In this document: positions 19,001 through 27,185 of the stretch, piece after piece
How the letters are laid out: the number at the start of each line of letters is the position of its first letter
Numbering within the stretch: position 1 is the first letter of the stretch
Assembly: GCA_009929485.1 (NCBI GenBank)
Contig: SAAJ01000004.1
Coordinates: 1 to 64,000, forward strand
Origin: Negativicutes bacterium
Lineage (GTDB): Bacteria; Bacillota; Negativicutes; Anaeromusales; Anaeromusaceae
Direction of reading: 5' to 3'
Length of the DNA: 64,000 bases
Program-made: the position numbers and the translations under genes
The notes under the pieces: model-generated
What the model was told of the DNA's origin: nothing
Database searches by the model: none
Seen by the model: only the letters and a program-made list of their open reading frames with translations

Positions 19001-19550
19001 GCCGGGACCGGGCGCCTCCTTGCTGGCGGCATTGCGTCAAGAAGAAGGCGTACTGCCTCTTGTTGCGGAAGACTTGGGAATTATTACGCCGGAAGTGGAT
19101 GCTTTAAAAGAAGCGTTTTCGCTGCCTGGCATGGCGGTGCTGCAGTTTGCCTTTCGCCAGACGGAAGAAGGAGTCAAAAACCCGTTGGTGTCGCGCAATA
19201 CAATTGTTTACACAGGCACCCATGATAATGATACAAGTCGTTCCTGGTTTGAAACGCTGGCCCGCCAAGACCCGGGGCTGGCTTCGGACATTGCTCGCTT
19301 GCTGCAGGTTCGGGGCGGAGGCGTAGAAGCGGTTGTGCGGGCATTAGTTCGTTATGCCTATGCTTGTGACGGGGATGTAACTATTTTGCCGGTACAGGAC
19401 GTGCTAGGCTTGGGGCGTGAGGGACGCATGAATGTGCCTGGCGTGGCGAAAGGCAACTGGAGCTGGCGTTTGTCGCCGGGAGCGCTTGGCGAACGCCAGG
19501 CGGTCTGGTTGGCGGAATTGTGCGAGCAATATGGTCGGACTGAACGTTAA
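16062..19550 (+). CDS. fusion of a GH13 amylopullulanase/neopullulanase-type enzyme and a GH77 4-alpha-glucanotransferase
   Basis: 1162 aa in one continuous frame. Residues about 20-130 are an N-terminal starch-binding-like beta domain. Residues about 145-640 are a GH13 barrel: GVIYQIFPDRFCNG, YLNPVFLSASNHRYD, nucleophile Asp in GWRLDVVDE (near 354), acid/base Glu in IGEVW (near 384) and VGSHDVPR (near 455). A linker leads at about 660 into GH77 (RSAGLLLHPTSLPGPYGGGD), with Asp in RLDHFRG (near 955), Glu in VAEDLG (near 1003) and THDNDTSR (near 1053). Both catalytic sets look intact. By inference it hydrolyses and disproportionates maltodextrins or debranches glycogen beside GlgP, a bacterial counterpart of bifunctional debranching enzymes. 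CGAGG is the likely ribosome binding site. The stop codon lies within the BirA-like site of bioY. Confidence 0.9.
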   Translation: MAGNEQTAAAWMYHHSWRSEFRQPFGAVCCGAKVRLAFQTPPAETLRKVTLRLWLQGQGERLVPLEDVGAGCWQVQFETPAEPGWLWYHFIAEEMNGTVWYYGASEDGLGGLGYRRSQAGPRSWQITVHQQQVAPSWLTDGVIYQIFPDRFCNGHEQGEICGAQPGSLLHAHWEDVPFYVRDVDTGHMVAYDFFGGNLEGICSKLSYLADLGVTILYLNPVFLSASNHRYDVADYHQIDPMLGETKDLVRLCKQAKALGMHVILDGVFSHTGSDSVYFNKEGRFPGVGAYQSKESPYYPWYRFKDYPEEYEAWWGIGTMPNVDEVNESYLDFIIRGDDSVLRRWLRCGVKGWRLDVVDELPDAFLEEFYRVLKEEDPEAVLIGEVWEDASRKESYGQMRRYLLGDELDSTMNYPFRKVLLEFFLGRATAERTLNVLRSLQENYPTPHFYGAMNLVGSHDVPRILTELGEAPPGESLSEKERAFYRLPEEQRLLALQRYRILVLWQMTFPGVPSVYYGDEAGVEGYRDPFNRGTFPWGREDEELLAWHRALIHLRQSHAALRRGFWLPLECGQEDVLAFLRTIENGQDALGGQGEEEVLLVAVNRHETEERWLTVTDEVRFKGRFVSLVDETQQPVAARDGVVTLRLPPLSGVVLQREEASVLPRSAGLLLHPTSLPGPYGGGDFGPEARKFVDFLARAGQSWWQLLPLNQPGPASCGSPYQALSAFAGNVALLSPDDLVADGWLPQADLEPLPKGGAGVYDWEVVTAYKEQLVRRAFERLQPEWAAAPDYETFCQCQGDWLKDYALFRAAKNRYKGLPWTQWPQGLRERRPVALDELRRQEGAAIDLYQFEQYLFFKQARRLREYANKQGVKLLGDLPLYVAHDSSDVWSRQQYFLLDGEGEPVGVAGVPPDYFSKDGQLWGNPLYDWKAMEQQNYRWWRRRLEVVLELTDWVRLDHFRGIEAYWDVPATAETAVSGRWQPGPGASLLAALRQEEGVLPLVAEDLGIITPEVDALKEAFSLPGMAVLQFAFRQTEEGVKNPLVSRNTIVYTGTHDNDTSRSWFETLARQDPGLASDIARLLQVRGGGVEAVVRALVRYAYACDGDVTILPVQDVLGLGREGRMNVPGVAKGNWSWRLSPGALGERQAVWLAELCEQYGRTER

Positions 19551-19575
19551 CCATTTTACTTGGCGATGTTTACGA
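19544..19575 (+). promoter_or_regulatory. BirA-like biotin operator overlapping the bioY promoter
   Basis: ACGTTAACC, 14 bases, TGTTTACGA. This matches the bipartite BirA operator of Firmicutes (TTGTTAACC, 14-15 bases, GGTTTACAA) at about seven of nine positions in each half. The right half contains a -35 (TTTACG, 19569-19574), followed after 17 bases by a -10 TATGAT at 19592-19597, so binding would block transcription of bioY. The left half overlaps the stop codon of the preceding gene. Confidence 0.6.
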
Positions 19576-19632
19576 AACTTTCCCAGTGTGCTATGATACA
19601 AGAAAAAGTATGCATATCCGGGGGGAGTTAGT

Positions 19633-20211
19633 ATGAAATTAGCTTTGAGGGAACAAATCTTGATTGCCTTGTTTGCGGCATTGACGGCTATTGGCGCGTT
19701 TATCCAAATTCCTACGCCGCTGGTTCCTTTTACGCTGCAATATCTGTTTTGCGCATATTCCGGCGTGATGCTGGGTTCAAAAAAGGGTTTGTATGCGCAG
19801 CTTTTATATGTAGGGATTGGCTTGATCGGTATTCCTATTTTCACTAAAGGCGGCGGACCTTCGTATGTATTGCAGCCGACCTTTGGCTATCTTCTTGGTT
19901 TTATCGCTTGCGCGTATGTGGTGGGGCTGTTGACGGAGCGCCAGGAAAAGCTGCGCTTAGTTCCCACCATGCTGGCTCTTTTGGCTGGACTGACTGTGTT
20001 GTATGCAGCTGGCGTGCTCTATCTCTATGGAATCGTTAATTTTTATCTGGGTAAATCCATGTCCATGCAGGGCGCTTTGGCGGCTGGATTCCTACCGTAC
20101 ATCACGGCTGACTTCATTTTAAGCGTTCTGATCGCAGTGACTTCCATCAAAGTGATGCCGGTGTTGCGGCGTACCGGTCTTGTGCAGGCGACGCTCAGTA
20201 AGTCGGCTTGA
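19633..20211 (+). CDS. bioY: BioY, substrate-specific component of a biotin ECF transporter
   Basis: 192 aa with about six hydrophobic segments. Family features are the N-terminal QILIALFAALTAIGAFIQIP, PFTLQYLFCAYSGVMLGSKKG and GPSYVLQPTFGYLLGFI. BioY is the membrane S-component that captures biotin; some BioY proteins work alone, others recruit shared EcfA/EcfT ATPase and T-components, which are not in this window. GGGGGGAG lies seven bases before the ATG. The BirA-like operator just upstream supports a biotin role, and a terminator follows, so this is a single-gene unit. Confidence 0.94.
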   Translation: MKLALREQILIALFAALTAIGAFIQIPTPLVPFTLQYLFCAYSGVMLGSKKGLYAQLLYVGIGLIGIPIFTKGGGPSYVLQPTFGYLLGFIACAYVVGLLTERQEKLRLVPTMLALLAGLTVLYAAGVLYLYGIVNFYLGKSMSMQGALAAGFLPYITADFILSVLIAVTSIKVMPVLRRTGLVQATLSKSA

Positions 20212-20250
20212 GAACGGAACACAGCGTAAAGCAGCATGATATTGCGAGAG

Positions 20251-20292
20251 AAAGCCAGCCTGAGGCGCAAGGCGCTGTAGGCTGGCTTCTTT
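20251..20292 (+). terminator. intrinsic terminator of bioY
   Basis: Stem AAGCCAGCCT with AGGCTGGCTT around an 18-base interior that can itself fold (GGCGC..GGCGC), followed by CTTTG. Confidence 0.7.
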
Positions 20293-20377
20293 GCGGCTGT
20301 TATGTCTATTTCTTATTTCGGTTAGACATGGTATAATATTTGGTAATAAAAAATATGGAATATCAAGGAGGTGAACC

Positions 20378-20395
20378 TATGCCGTCGTTGGCGTA
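20378..20395 (+). promoter_or_regulatory. five-codon leader ORF (MPSLA) with near-perfect ribosome binding site
   Basis: AAGGAGGTGA (20365-20374) is ideally placed for the ATG at 20378, whose frame closes after five codons (MPSLA, stop). The CNNM gene lies in another frame and has no comparable initiation site. The leader overlaps a small hairpin (CGTCG at 20383 with CGACG at 20399). It could be a leader peptide, a reinitiation device or the 5' end of a frameshifted start. Direct proof is lacking. Confidence 0.35.
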
Positions 20396-20418
20396 AGCCG
20401 ACGAGGGCTGGGGAAGGG

Positions 20419-21756
20419 TTGGACCCTGCGTCGTTTATCGGGAATTTGCTGTTAGTTTTGTTTTTGGTGTTTTTGAATGGTTTTTTTGTGGCTGCGGAGT
20501 TTGCTATGGTCAAGGTGCGCAGTACGCGCCTTGATACGCTGCTGCAGGAGGGCAATGGGCAGGCGAAGATGGCCAGGCAGCTGGTAGATCATTTGGATGC
20601 CTATTTGTCCGCGTGTCAGCTGGGGATTACCTTGGCTTCTCTGGGACTTGGCTGGGTGGGAGAACCGGCGGTGGCTTCGATGATCACGCCGGTGTTGACA
20701 GAGCTCGGTTTGCCGACTGCAGCCATTCATGCTATTTCTTTTGGTTTAGCTTTTTCTTTTATTACGGCGCTCCACATTATTATTGGCGAGCTGGCGCCTA
20801 AATCGCTGGCCATCCAAAAGGCGGAAAGCGTAACGTTGTTGGTGGCCTGGCCTTTGCGCGCGTTTTATCGCTTAATGTACCCTTTTATTTGGGCTTTGAA
20901 TTCTACGGCTAATGCACTTTTGCGCCTGGGCGGCATTTCCCTGGCGAACGAGCAGGATGCGGCTCACACGGAAGAAGAAATTCGTATTTTGATGGAAGAA
21001 AGCCATCGGCAAGGATATATTGATCGGACTGAACTGACCTTTGTCGATAATATTTTTGATTTTGCCGAGCGCAATGTGCGCGACGTCATGGTGCCGCGTA
21101 CGGATATGGTGTGCTTGTATCTGCAGGACGATTTCGCTATCAGCTTGGATACGGCGGTGGAAGAAAAGCTGACAAGGTATCCGGTATGCGATCCGGACAA
21201 AGATCATATCGTGGGTTTTGTGCATATCAAGGATATGCTGCAGGCGGTAGCTAGACAGGAGCAGCCTGCGCTGCGGGATATGATGCGACAGGTGTTGTCG
21301 GTGCCGGAGTCTATGCCGCTAAGCGATTTGCTGCGCCTGCTGCAGCGGAAGAAGCTGCAGCTGGCGATTGTGGTGGACGAGTACGGCGGTACTGCCGGTC
21401 TTGTGACGGTTGAAGACATTTTGGAAGAAATCGTGGGTGAAATTCAAGACGAGTTTGACGAGGAACGCCCAGCCATTGAAATGCGCGGCGAAGACTTGTT
21501 CTCTGTAGACGGTCGGCTGATTTTGGATGAAGTCAACGACGCCCTGGGGGCGCATCTGGAATCGGAAGATGTTGATACCTTGGGCGGCTGGCTGTATTCG
21601 CGCGTGGAAATTCCGCCGCGGGTGGGACAGACCGTGCAGGAAGACGGATATATCTTTACGGTGGAAGAATGCGACGGCTCGCGGATCACCCGGGTATTGG
21701 TGCGATGCTTGCCGCCAATTACGGAGGAAGACGAGAGCGCTTCCAAAAATTCTTAG
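20419..21756 (+). CDS. CNNM/CorC-HlyC family membrane protein with CBS domains
   Basis: About 445 aa if it begins at TTG 20419, where LDPASFIGNLL aligns with the usual MDPSS N-terminus of the family; the frame is open back to a GTG at 20371, but the strong ribosome binding site there abuts that codon and fits the short ORF MPSLA instead. Residues 1-190 are the CNNM membrane domain (FFVAAEFAMVKVRSTRLDTL; GELAPKSLAIQKAE). A CBS pair follows (VRDVMVPRTDMVCLYLQDD; VDEYGGTAGLVTVEDILEEI). The C-terminal CorC_HlyC domain occupies the last 80 residues. Members are linked to magnesium or divalent cation efflux; the old name hemolysin C is misleading. A terminator follows at once. Confidence 0.9.
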   Translation: MDPASFIGNLLLVLFLVFLNGFFVAAEFAMVKVRSTRLDTLLQEGNGQAKMARQLVDHLDAYLSACQLGITLASLGLGWVGEPAVASMITPVLTELGLPTAAIHAISFGLAFSFITALHIIIGELAPKSLAIQKAESVTLLVAWPLRAFYRLMYPFIWALNSTANALLRLGGISLANEQDAAHTEEEIRILMEESHRQGYIDRTELTFVDNIFDFAERNVRDVMVPRTDMVCLYLQDDFAISLDTAVEEKLTRYPVCDPDKDHIVGFVHIKDMLQAVARQEQPALRDMMRQVLSVPESMPLSDLLRLLQRKKLQLAIVVDEYGGTAGLVTVEDILEEIVGEIQDEFDEERPAIEMRGEDLFSVDGRLILDEVNDALGAHLESEDVDTLGGWLYSRVEIPPRVGQTVQEDGYIFTVEECDGSRITRVLVRCLPPITEEDESASKNS

Positions 21757-21767
21757 GTGAAAATTTA

Positions 21768-21812
21768 AAGAAGGAAAGCCTTTGCATGGTAACGAAGGCT
21801 TTCCTTCTTTGC
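21768..21812 (+). terminator. intrinsic terminator of the CNNM gene
   Basis: Stem AAGAAGGAAAGCCTT with AAGGCTTTCCTTCTT, 12-base loop, then TG. It is symmetric enough to act in both directions. Confidence 0.8.
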
Positions 21813-21909
21813 CTATGCGGAGAATCATTGGATGCCTAAGCGACAGAGGCGGATGTTGATAAACTTGTTTCGTTGATTTCGCAAGGCGAAAATAAAGGAG
21901 GCGTTTAGG

Positions 21910-23094
21910 ATGCAAAGGTTGTCTGGCAGAGCTGCTAGCGAAGCAACACGGGCGTTAGCTGCTCGCAACGGGGAAGGACGGTATCGCCGTCTGGGACGCA
22001 GCGCCTTGTGGGTTAGTCAGGCTGGTTTTGGCAGTTATCGGGTAGATGCGGCGGTGGCAGCGCATAAAGAGGCCTTGCGGGCGGCGTTGCAAAGCGGTAT
22101 TAACCTCATTGATACTAGCGCCAACTACGCAGATGGCGGCTCAGAGCGTCTCATTGGCGAAGTGCTGACGGAAATGGTTTCTACTGGCGCTGTGCGTCGG
22201 GACGAAGTGGTGCTTATTTCTAAAGTCGGTTACTTGCAAAACAGCAATCTTCGGCTGCGCCAAGAACGGCAGCAGGCAGGCAATGATTTTCCGGAGGTAG
22301 TTCCTTATGCGCCGACCTTGGAACATTGCATTCATCCGGACTTTTTAGAGGAACAGCTGGAGCTCAGTCTGCAGCGGCTGCAGATAAGCTGCTTGGATGG
22401 ATTTTTGCTGCACAATCCGGAATACTATCTTTTATGGGCTTTGCAGCAAGGCGGCGACGCTGCAGCGGCGCGGGCGGAGTATGTGCGCCGCCTGCGGCAA
22501 GCTGTTTCTTGGCTGGAAAAAGCAGTGCGCCAAGGGCGTATTGCTTGGTATGGAGTCAGCTCCAACACCTTTCCGAGGGCTGCAGGCGATCCGCAGCGGA
22601 CGCCGTTGGACGAACTATGGCAAGCGGCTTCTTTGGCCGGCGGTGCAGGGCATCATTTTGGCTTTATTCAATTTCCGTGCAACCTCTTGGAACCGGCGGC
22701 GGCAATGCTGCCGGCTTGGTCTCAAGAGCGGACGCTGCTGGAGTATGCCGCTGCCTTGGATTTGGGCGTGTTGATCAATCGGCCTTTAAACGCCATTCAA
22801 GAAGGCGATTTGGTTCGCTTGGATGAAGACGTATATGACGCAGAAGGGCGGGCGGCGGCGCGGCGCTTTTATGAAGACGCGGCGCAGCTTAACTCGTCCT
22901 GGGGAGAAGCGCCTCATCTGCGTCATTTGGCGCTGCGGGCTTTGCGGTCAGCGCAGGGGGTAAGCGCCGTCTTGGTGGGCATGCGCCGGACAGCCTATGT
23001 GGCCGATGTGATGGCCGAGTTGGAACGTAAGGCGCCTGAGCGCAGCGATAGAGAAACCTGGAAGCGAGTTAAAGCGTTGCGGGCAAGAACGTAG
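21910..23094 (+). CDS. aldo/keto reductase family protein
   Basis: 394 aa. An (alpha/beta)8 AKR barrel with FGSYRVD, GINLIDTSANYADGGSERLIGE (the Asp and Tyr of the catalytic tetrad), VLISKVGYLQ (Lys) and FLLHNPEYYLL (His). The NADPH-binding C-terminal part reads VSAVLVGMRRTAYVADVM. Length is above the usual 280-340 aa because of a 25-residue N-terminal extension and an insert near residues 105-130. The substrate cannot be told. AAAGGAGG precedes the ATG. It is followed 19 bases later by the helicase gene, so the two form a transcription unit without an obvious common theme. Confidence 0.88.
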   Translation: MQRLSGRAASEATRALAARNGEGRYRRLGRSALWVSQAGFGSYRVDAAVAAHKEALRAALQSGINLIDTSANYADGGSERLIGEVLTEMVSTGAVRRDEVVLISKVGYLQNSNLRLRQERQQAGNDFPEVVPYAPTLEHCIHPDFLEEQLELSLQRLQISCLDGFLLHNPEYYLLWALQQGGDAAAARAEYVRRLRQAVSWLEKAVRQGRIAWYGVSSNTFPRAAGDPQRTPLDELWQAASLAGGAGHHFGFIQFPCNLLEPAAAMLPAWSQERTLLEYAAALDLGVLINRPLNAIQEGDLVRLDEDVYDAEGRAAARRFYEDAAQLNSSWGEAPHLRHLALRALRSAQGVSAVLVGMRRTAYVADVMAELERKAPERSDRETWKRVKALRART

Positions 23095-23113
23095 TGGAGA
23101 GGACAACTGGCCA

Positions 23114-25576
23114 ATGAAGGGGAAAAGGGACACCTTGCCAATTGACGAAGTGTTGCCGCAACTGCAGGAAGTATTGCGGCGGCAAACCCGGGCTGTCCTT
23201 GTGGCGCCTCCTGGCGCTGGCAAGACGACCAGGGTGCCGCTGGCTTTACTAGAGGAGCCATGGCTGCGCGGCCAACGATTGTTGTTGCTGGAGCCGAGAC
23301 GTTTGGCGGCGCGAGCGGCGGCTAGGCAGATGGCGCGCCTTTTGGGAGAGGAGCCTGGGGAAACGGTGGGCTGGCGCATGCGCCATGACAGCCGGGTCAG
23401 CGCCAAAACGCGGCTGGAAGTGATTACCGAAGGCGTCTTGACGCGGCTGCTGCAGGAAGATGCTTCCCTGCCTGGGGTTGGCGCTGTTGTATTTGATGAA
23501 TTTCATGAGCGTAGTTTGCAGGCGGATGTAGGTTTTGCTTTTTGTCTGCAAAGTCAGGCTGTCTTGCGGGAAGATTTGCGCTTGGTGGTGATGTCGGCAA
23601 CGCTGGCGGCGCAAAAGGTGGCGGCTCTTTTAGGGCAAGCGCCGGTTATTGTCAGCGAGGGCCGGCTGTTTCCTGTTGCTGTGCACCGCGTGGGACGTCA
23701 GGATAAGCTGACTATAGAAGAGAATGTGGCTGAAGTTGTCCGCAAGGCGCTGGCGCAAGAAGCAGGGGATGTACTGGTGTTTTTGCCGGGAGCTCCTGAA
23801 ATTCGGCGCACGACCGCTTTGCTTACAGGTCTTGCGGCAGAGGTTAAGGTGCTGCCGTTATATGGGCGGTTGTCCGGATCGGCGCAGGATGAAGCATTGC
23901 TGCCTGCGCCTCGGGGAAGCCGTAAAGTCGTACTGGCTACGTCTTTGGCGGAAACCAGCTTGACCGTGGAAGGCGTCCGGGTGGTTGTCGACAGCGGCCG
24001 CATGCGGGTGCCGCGTTTTTCGCTGCGCAGCGGCTTGACACGGCTGGAAACGGTGCAGGTTACGGCTGATGCGGCGTTGCAGCGACGAGGCCGCGCGGGA
24101 AGGCTGGCTCCGGGAAGCTGCTATTGCCTGTGGAATGAGCGTGAAGAGGCCTTGTTTATAGCGGAACGGACACCGGAACTCCTGGAAAGCGATTTGGCGG
24201 CGCTGGCGCTGGAGTTGGCGCTTTGGGGCGTTAAGGAACCGCAGGAATTAGCGTGGCTTGACGAACCGCCGGCGGAAGCCTTTGCGCAGGGGCGGCAGCT
24301 GCTGGAAGGACTAGGGGCGCTGGATGCTGCTGGCGCGGTGACCGCTTATGGTCGCCGTCTGGCTTTGCTGGGCCTGCCGCCGCGTCTGGCGCACATGGTG
24401 CTCCAAGGGACAGAGCTGGCTTTAGGAGCAACCGCGTGTTTGCTTGCGGCTCTTTTGACGGAAGGAGAAATCGCGCAGGCGGATGTAACGGCGGTGGTGG
24501 CGGAAGCAGCTCAGCACGAAAAGAATCCTCTAGCCGGGCAACGCCTTGTTTGGCGGGCGGCGGCCCGCTATGCACGGGCCGCCGGTGTGCCCCGCGGTGA
24601 AAGTGTAAAACCGGAGCAATGCGGCCTTCTTTTGGCGTTGGCTTTTCCGGAGCGTTTGGGACAAAACCGCGGGGAGGGTAAGTTTTTGTTGGGCAATGGA
24701 CGCGGCGCTTATCTTCCTAAAGGACATCCTTTGACGTGGGCGACCTATGTAGTGGCGGTAGAAGTGGATGATAGCGGCAGAGACGGTCGCATCTTTCAGG
24801 CTGTTGCGGTGGAGATACATGAGGTGAGGCGTGTGTTAGCCGGGCAAATACGCCAAGAAAGCCACGCTTTTTGGGATGCCGCGACGCGAAAAATTTGCGC
24901 TCGGGAAAAGGAATGCCTGGGCGCATTGGTGCTGAAGGAAGCGCCGACAGCGCCAACGTCGGCGCAAGTGCGCCAAGTTCTAAAAGCGGTGTTGCAGAGC
25001 GAGGGGCTGGCGAAGCTGCTTAACTGGACGCCAGCGGCGCAGCAGCTGCGGCAGCGACTGGCGTTTGTTCACCATTGGGATGCGCAAAAATGGCCGGATG
25101 TAAGCGAAAAAGCCCTTTTGGCGCGGACAGACGAATGGCTGGAACCGTTTTTGGGGCCGGAGCCGGATGGCAGCGCTTTGCAGCGTTTGGACTTACACCA
25201 AGCTTTATTGACGCTAGTCCCTTGGGATTTGCAGCGCTCTTTAGAGGAATGGGCGCCAGCGGCGGTGCGAATGCCGTCGGGGCGAAGCGTAGTGATTGAT
25301 TACCAAGATGCGGCAGCCCCTTTTGTGGCCGTCAAGCTTCAGGAAGTCTTCGGCTGGCAGGAAGCACCCTGTTTGGCAGAGGGGCGAGTGCCGTTGACGC
25401 TGCAGCTTTTATCCCCGGCGCAGCGGCCGGTGCAGGTGACGCGCGACTTGGCCAGCTTTTGGCGGAACGGCTATTTTGCGGTGCGCAAGGAGCTGGCTGG
25501 ACGGTATCCGAAGCATTATTGGCCGGAAGACCCGCTGACGGCTGTACCGACAAGCAGGCCTAAAGGGAAAAGATAG
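23114..25576 (+). CDS. hrpB: HrpB-type ATP-dependent helicase
   Basis: 820 aa, normal for HrpB. DExH-box superfamily 2 helicase with Walker A PPGAGKTTRVPLALL (near residue 35), motif II DEFHERS (near 130; DEFH in place of DEAH, as in HrpB proteins), SAT motif III, and motif VI QRRGRAGR (near 323). The helicase-associated domain and the C-terminal HrpB domain (SGRSVVIDYQ, WPEDP near the end) are complete. The cellular role of HrpB is poorly known; it is thought to act on RNA. GAGG stands about ten bases before the ATG. Confidence 0.93.
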   Translation: MKGKRDTLPIDEVLPQLQEVLRRQTRAVLVAPPGAGKTTRVPLALLEEPWLRGQRLLLLEPRRLAARAAARQMARLLGEEPGETVGWRMRHDSRVSAKTRLEVITEGVLTRLLQEDASLPGVGAVVFDEFHERSLQADVGFAFCLQSQAVLREDLRLVVMSATLAAQKVAALLGQAPVIVSEGRLFPVAVHRVGRQDKLTIEENVAEVVRKALAQEAGDVLVFLPGAPEIRRTTALLTGLAAEVKVLPLYGRLSGSAQDEALLPAPRGSRKVVLATSLAETSLTVEGVRVVVDSGRMRVPRFSLRSGLTRLETVQVTADAALQRRGRAGRLAPGSCYCLWNEREEALFIAERTPELLESDLAALALELALWGVKEPQELAWLDEPPAEAFAQGRQLLEGLGALDAAGAVTAYGRRLALLGLPPRLAHMVLQGTELALGATACLLAALLTEGEIAQADVTAVVAEAAQHEKNPLAGQRLVWRAAARYARAAGVPRGESVKPEQCGLLLALAFPERLGQNRGEGKFLLGNGRGAYLPKGHPLTWATYVVAVEVDDSGRDGRIFQAVAVEIHEVRRVLAGQIRQESHAFWDAATRKICAREKECLGALVLKEAPTAPTSAQVRQVLKAVLQSEGLAKLLNWTPAAQQLRQRLAFVHHWDAQKWPDVSEKALLARTDEWLEPFLGPEPDGSALQRLDLHQALLTLVPWDLQRSLEEWAPAAVRMPSGRSVVIDYQDAAAPFVAVKLQEVFGWQEAPCLAEGRVPLTLQLLSPAQRPVQVTRDLASFWRNGYFAVRKELAGRYPKHYWPEDPLTAVPTSRPKGKR

Positions 25577-25585
25577 GAAATGAAC

Positions 25586-25660
25586 AAGAGAACCGGAGTC
25601 GCGGGAGGGTACGCAGGAGAAGTACAAGGAACTGTTTTTGAACAAGAGTAGAGTGAGGGT
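25586..25660 (+). repeat. purine-rich 3' repeat, copy b
   Basis: Two related units lie just after the hrpB stop: one with GAACAAGAG...GGGAGGGTACGCAG and one with GAACAAGAGTAGAGTGAGGG. The purine-rich strand is the sense strand of hrpB. GAACAAGAGTAGAG recurs in the tails at 34236 and 41211. Confidence 0.5.
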
Positions 25661-25737
25661 ATGACGTGATTGGATGGAACAGGAGCCGCGCTGAGAACGA
25701 GCGGGTGCGATTGAGGGCTCAGATATTGTAGATAAGA

Positions 25738-25770
25738 AAAGGAGCTTGCCTTGAGGCAAGCTCCTTTTTA
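25738..25770. terminator. bidirectional terminator between hrpB and the EAL-HDOD gene
   Basis: AAAAGGAGCTTGCCT and its complement with a 3-base loop, followed by TTTTT on the plus strand and AAAA on the other side. The genes on both sides converge here. Confidence 0.88.
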
Positions 25771-25839
25771 AAATATACCAGAATCTACAAAACGAACCGC
25801 GAAATACACGAAAAACGCGAAAGGGTTTTATGAATCAGT

Positions 25840-27063
25840 TTATACTTCTGTAAGGACGATAAACTCTTTTTCCCAGAGCAGGGCGTCGAAGTACGCGTTG
25901 ACAATGGCATCGTGCGGCAGCTGCACCGCTTCGCCCACGGCGAGCACTTGCTCCCAATTGCCTTGCTCATAAGCGATAACCAGATCGAGAACTTGGCGCA
26001 GCGGGTTGGGACGGCCAGTCAAGGCGTCTTTAACAGAACGTGCCAACGGCAGTTGTTCAAGGACGTCGGCTAAGGGCTTTTGTAAAAACGCTTCCAGTAG
26101 AGAAAATAGACCTACTAGAAAAAAATGATCCTGAGGGATGCCAGGATGCGGGCGGTGCTGAATCAAAAGCTCGCTGAAGCGGGCGCGTACTACGGCTGTG
26201 CGCAGAAGTTCCGGCGGCTGCTCTTGCGCTAAGTTGCGCAAGGCTACAAGGGAGATCCATTTAGCCAAGCCTTGCTGTCCTAAAAGGGCGGCGGCATGGC
26301 GAATGGATTGCACCGGCACGCGGAAACCGAAAAAAGCGGAATTTATATACTTAAGAAACTGCAGCGACAGGGAGAGGTCTCGCTTGATGAGCTGCTCAAA
26401 ACGCTCCACATCAAAATCGGCGGTGTAAAGCTGGTTTAAGAGTTGCAAATAGTGCATGTGATTGACAGGAATGCTTTTTTGAGAAAGAATGGCGGGGCGG
26501 CTGAAAAAATAGCCTTGGAATAGAGTGTATCCGTCCGCTAGAGCCTGGCGGAATTCAGCTTCTGTTTCGACCTTTTCCGCTAAGTAGCGAATGCGGCCGG
26601 GACAGAGGCGTTCGGCGAATTGGCGTCCTTGCATGCTTTTGGGGCTGCGAAAGTCGACTTTGATGATGTCAGCCAATAAAATGAGAGGAATCTGCGCCTT
26701 GTCGGGTTCAAAGTCATCTAAGGCTAAGGTATAGCCGGCTTTTTTTAGCAAGGCGCAGGCATTGATGACTTCTTGGGTCGGCTCGACGGTTTCCAGAATT
26801 TCTACGGTGAGAATATTGGCAGGCAAAAGCTGCGGCACTTGATCGAGAAGGGTGGCGGTGCCAAAGTTGACAAAAGCCCTTTGGCCATCAGTAAGAGAGT
26901 CGATGCCCATCATCAAAAAGGCATTAGAGAGGACGGCGCGTGTTGCCGCAGTGTCATCCGTGTGGGTGGCCGTTACGGCTCCGGGGCTGCGAAAAAGCAG
27001 TTCGTAGGCGACAACATTTTTTTGAGTGTCGAAAATCGGTTGTCTGGCAATGAAAAGTTCCAT
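25840..27063 (-). CDS. EAL-HDOD signalling protein (YuxH/CdgJ-like)
   Basis: 407 aa from the ATG at 27063; the frame extends 47 codons upstream through promoter DNA and is not believed there. Residues 1-200 are an EAL-type domain (FIARQPIFDTQKNVVAYELLFR; YTLALDDFEPDKAQIPLILL; IIKVDF; YLAEKVETEAEF). EAL is replaced by ELL and the metal-binding DDFG by DDFE, so cyclic-di-GMP hydrolysis is doubtful. Residues about 205-400 are an HDOD domain, usually a protein-interaction module in signalling. It stands alone and reads toward hrpB. No output partner is encoded nearby. Confidence 0.9.
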   Translation of the reverse strand: MELFIARQPIFDTQKNVVAYELLFRSPGAVTATHTDDTAATRAVLSNAFLMMGIDSLTDGQRAFVNFGTATLLDQVPQLLPANILTVEILETVEPTQEVINACALLKKAGYTLALDDFEPDKAQIPLILLADIIKVDFRSPKSMQGRQFAERLCPGRIRYLAEKVETEAEFRQALADGYTLFQGYFFSRPAILSQKSIPVNHMHYLQLLNQLYTADFDVERFEQLIKRDLSLSLQFLKYINSAFFGFRVPVQSIRHAAALLGQQGLAKWISLVALRNLAQEQPPELLRTAVVRARFSELLIQHRPHPGIPQDHFFLVGLFSLLEAFLQKPLADVLEQLPLARSVKDALTGRPNPLRQVLDLVIAYEQGNWEQVLAVGEAVQLPHDAIVNAYFDALLWEKEFIVLTEV

Positions 27064-27185
27064 TTGGGCACGCTCGTTTCTGTGTTTCTTATGCTTAAAG
27101 TATAGCAGGAAAAACACATAATTGTAAAACAAACAGAAACTCTTTGGTGCAAAGAAGACTTGATGGCTTTTGCCTGTTTTCCAGG

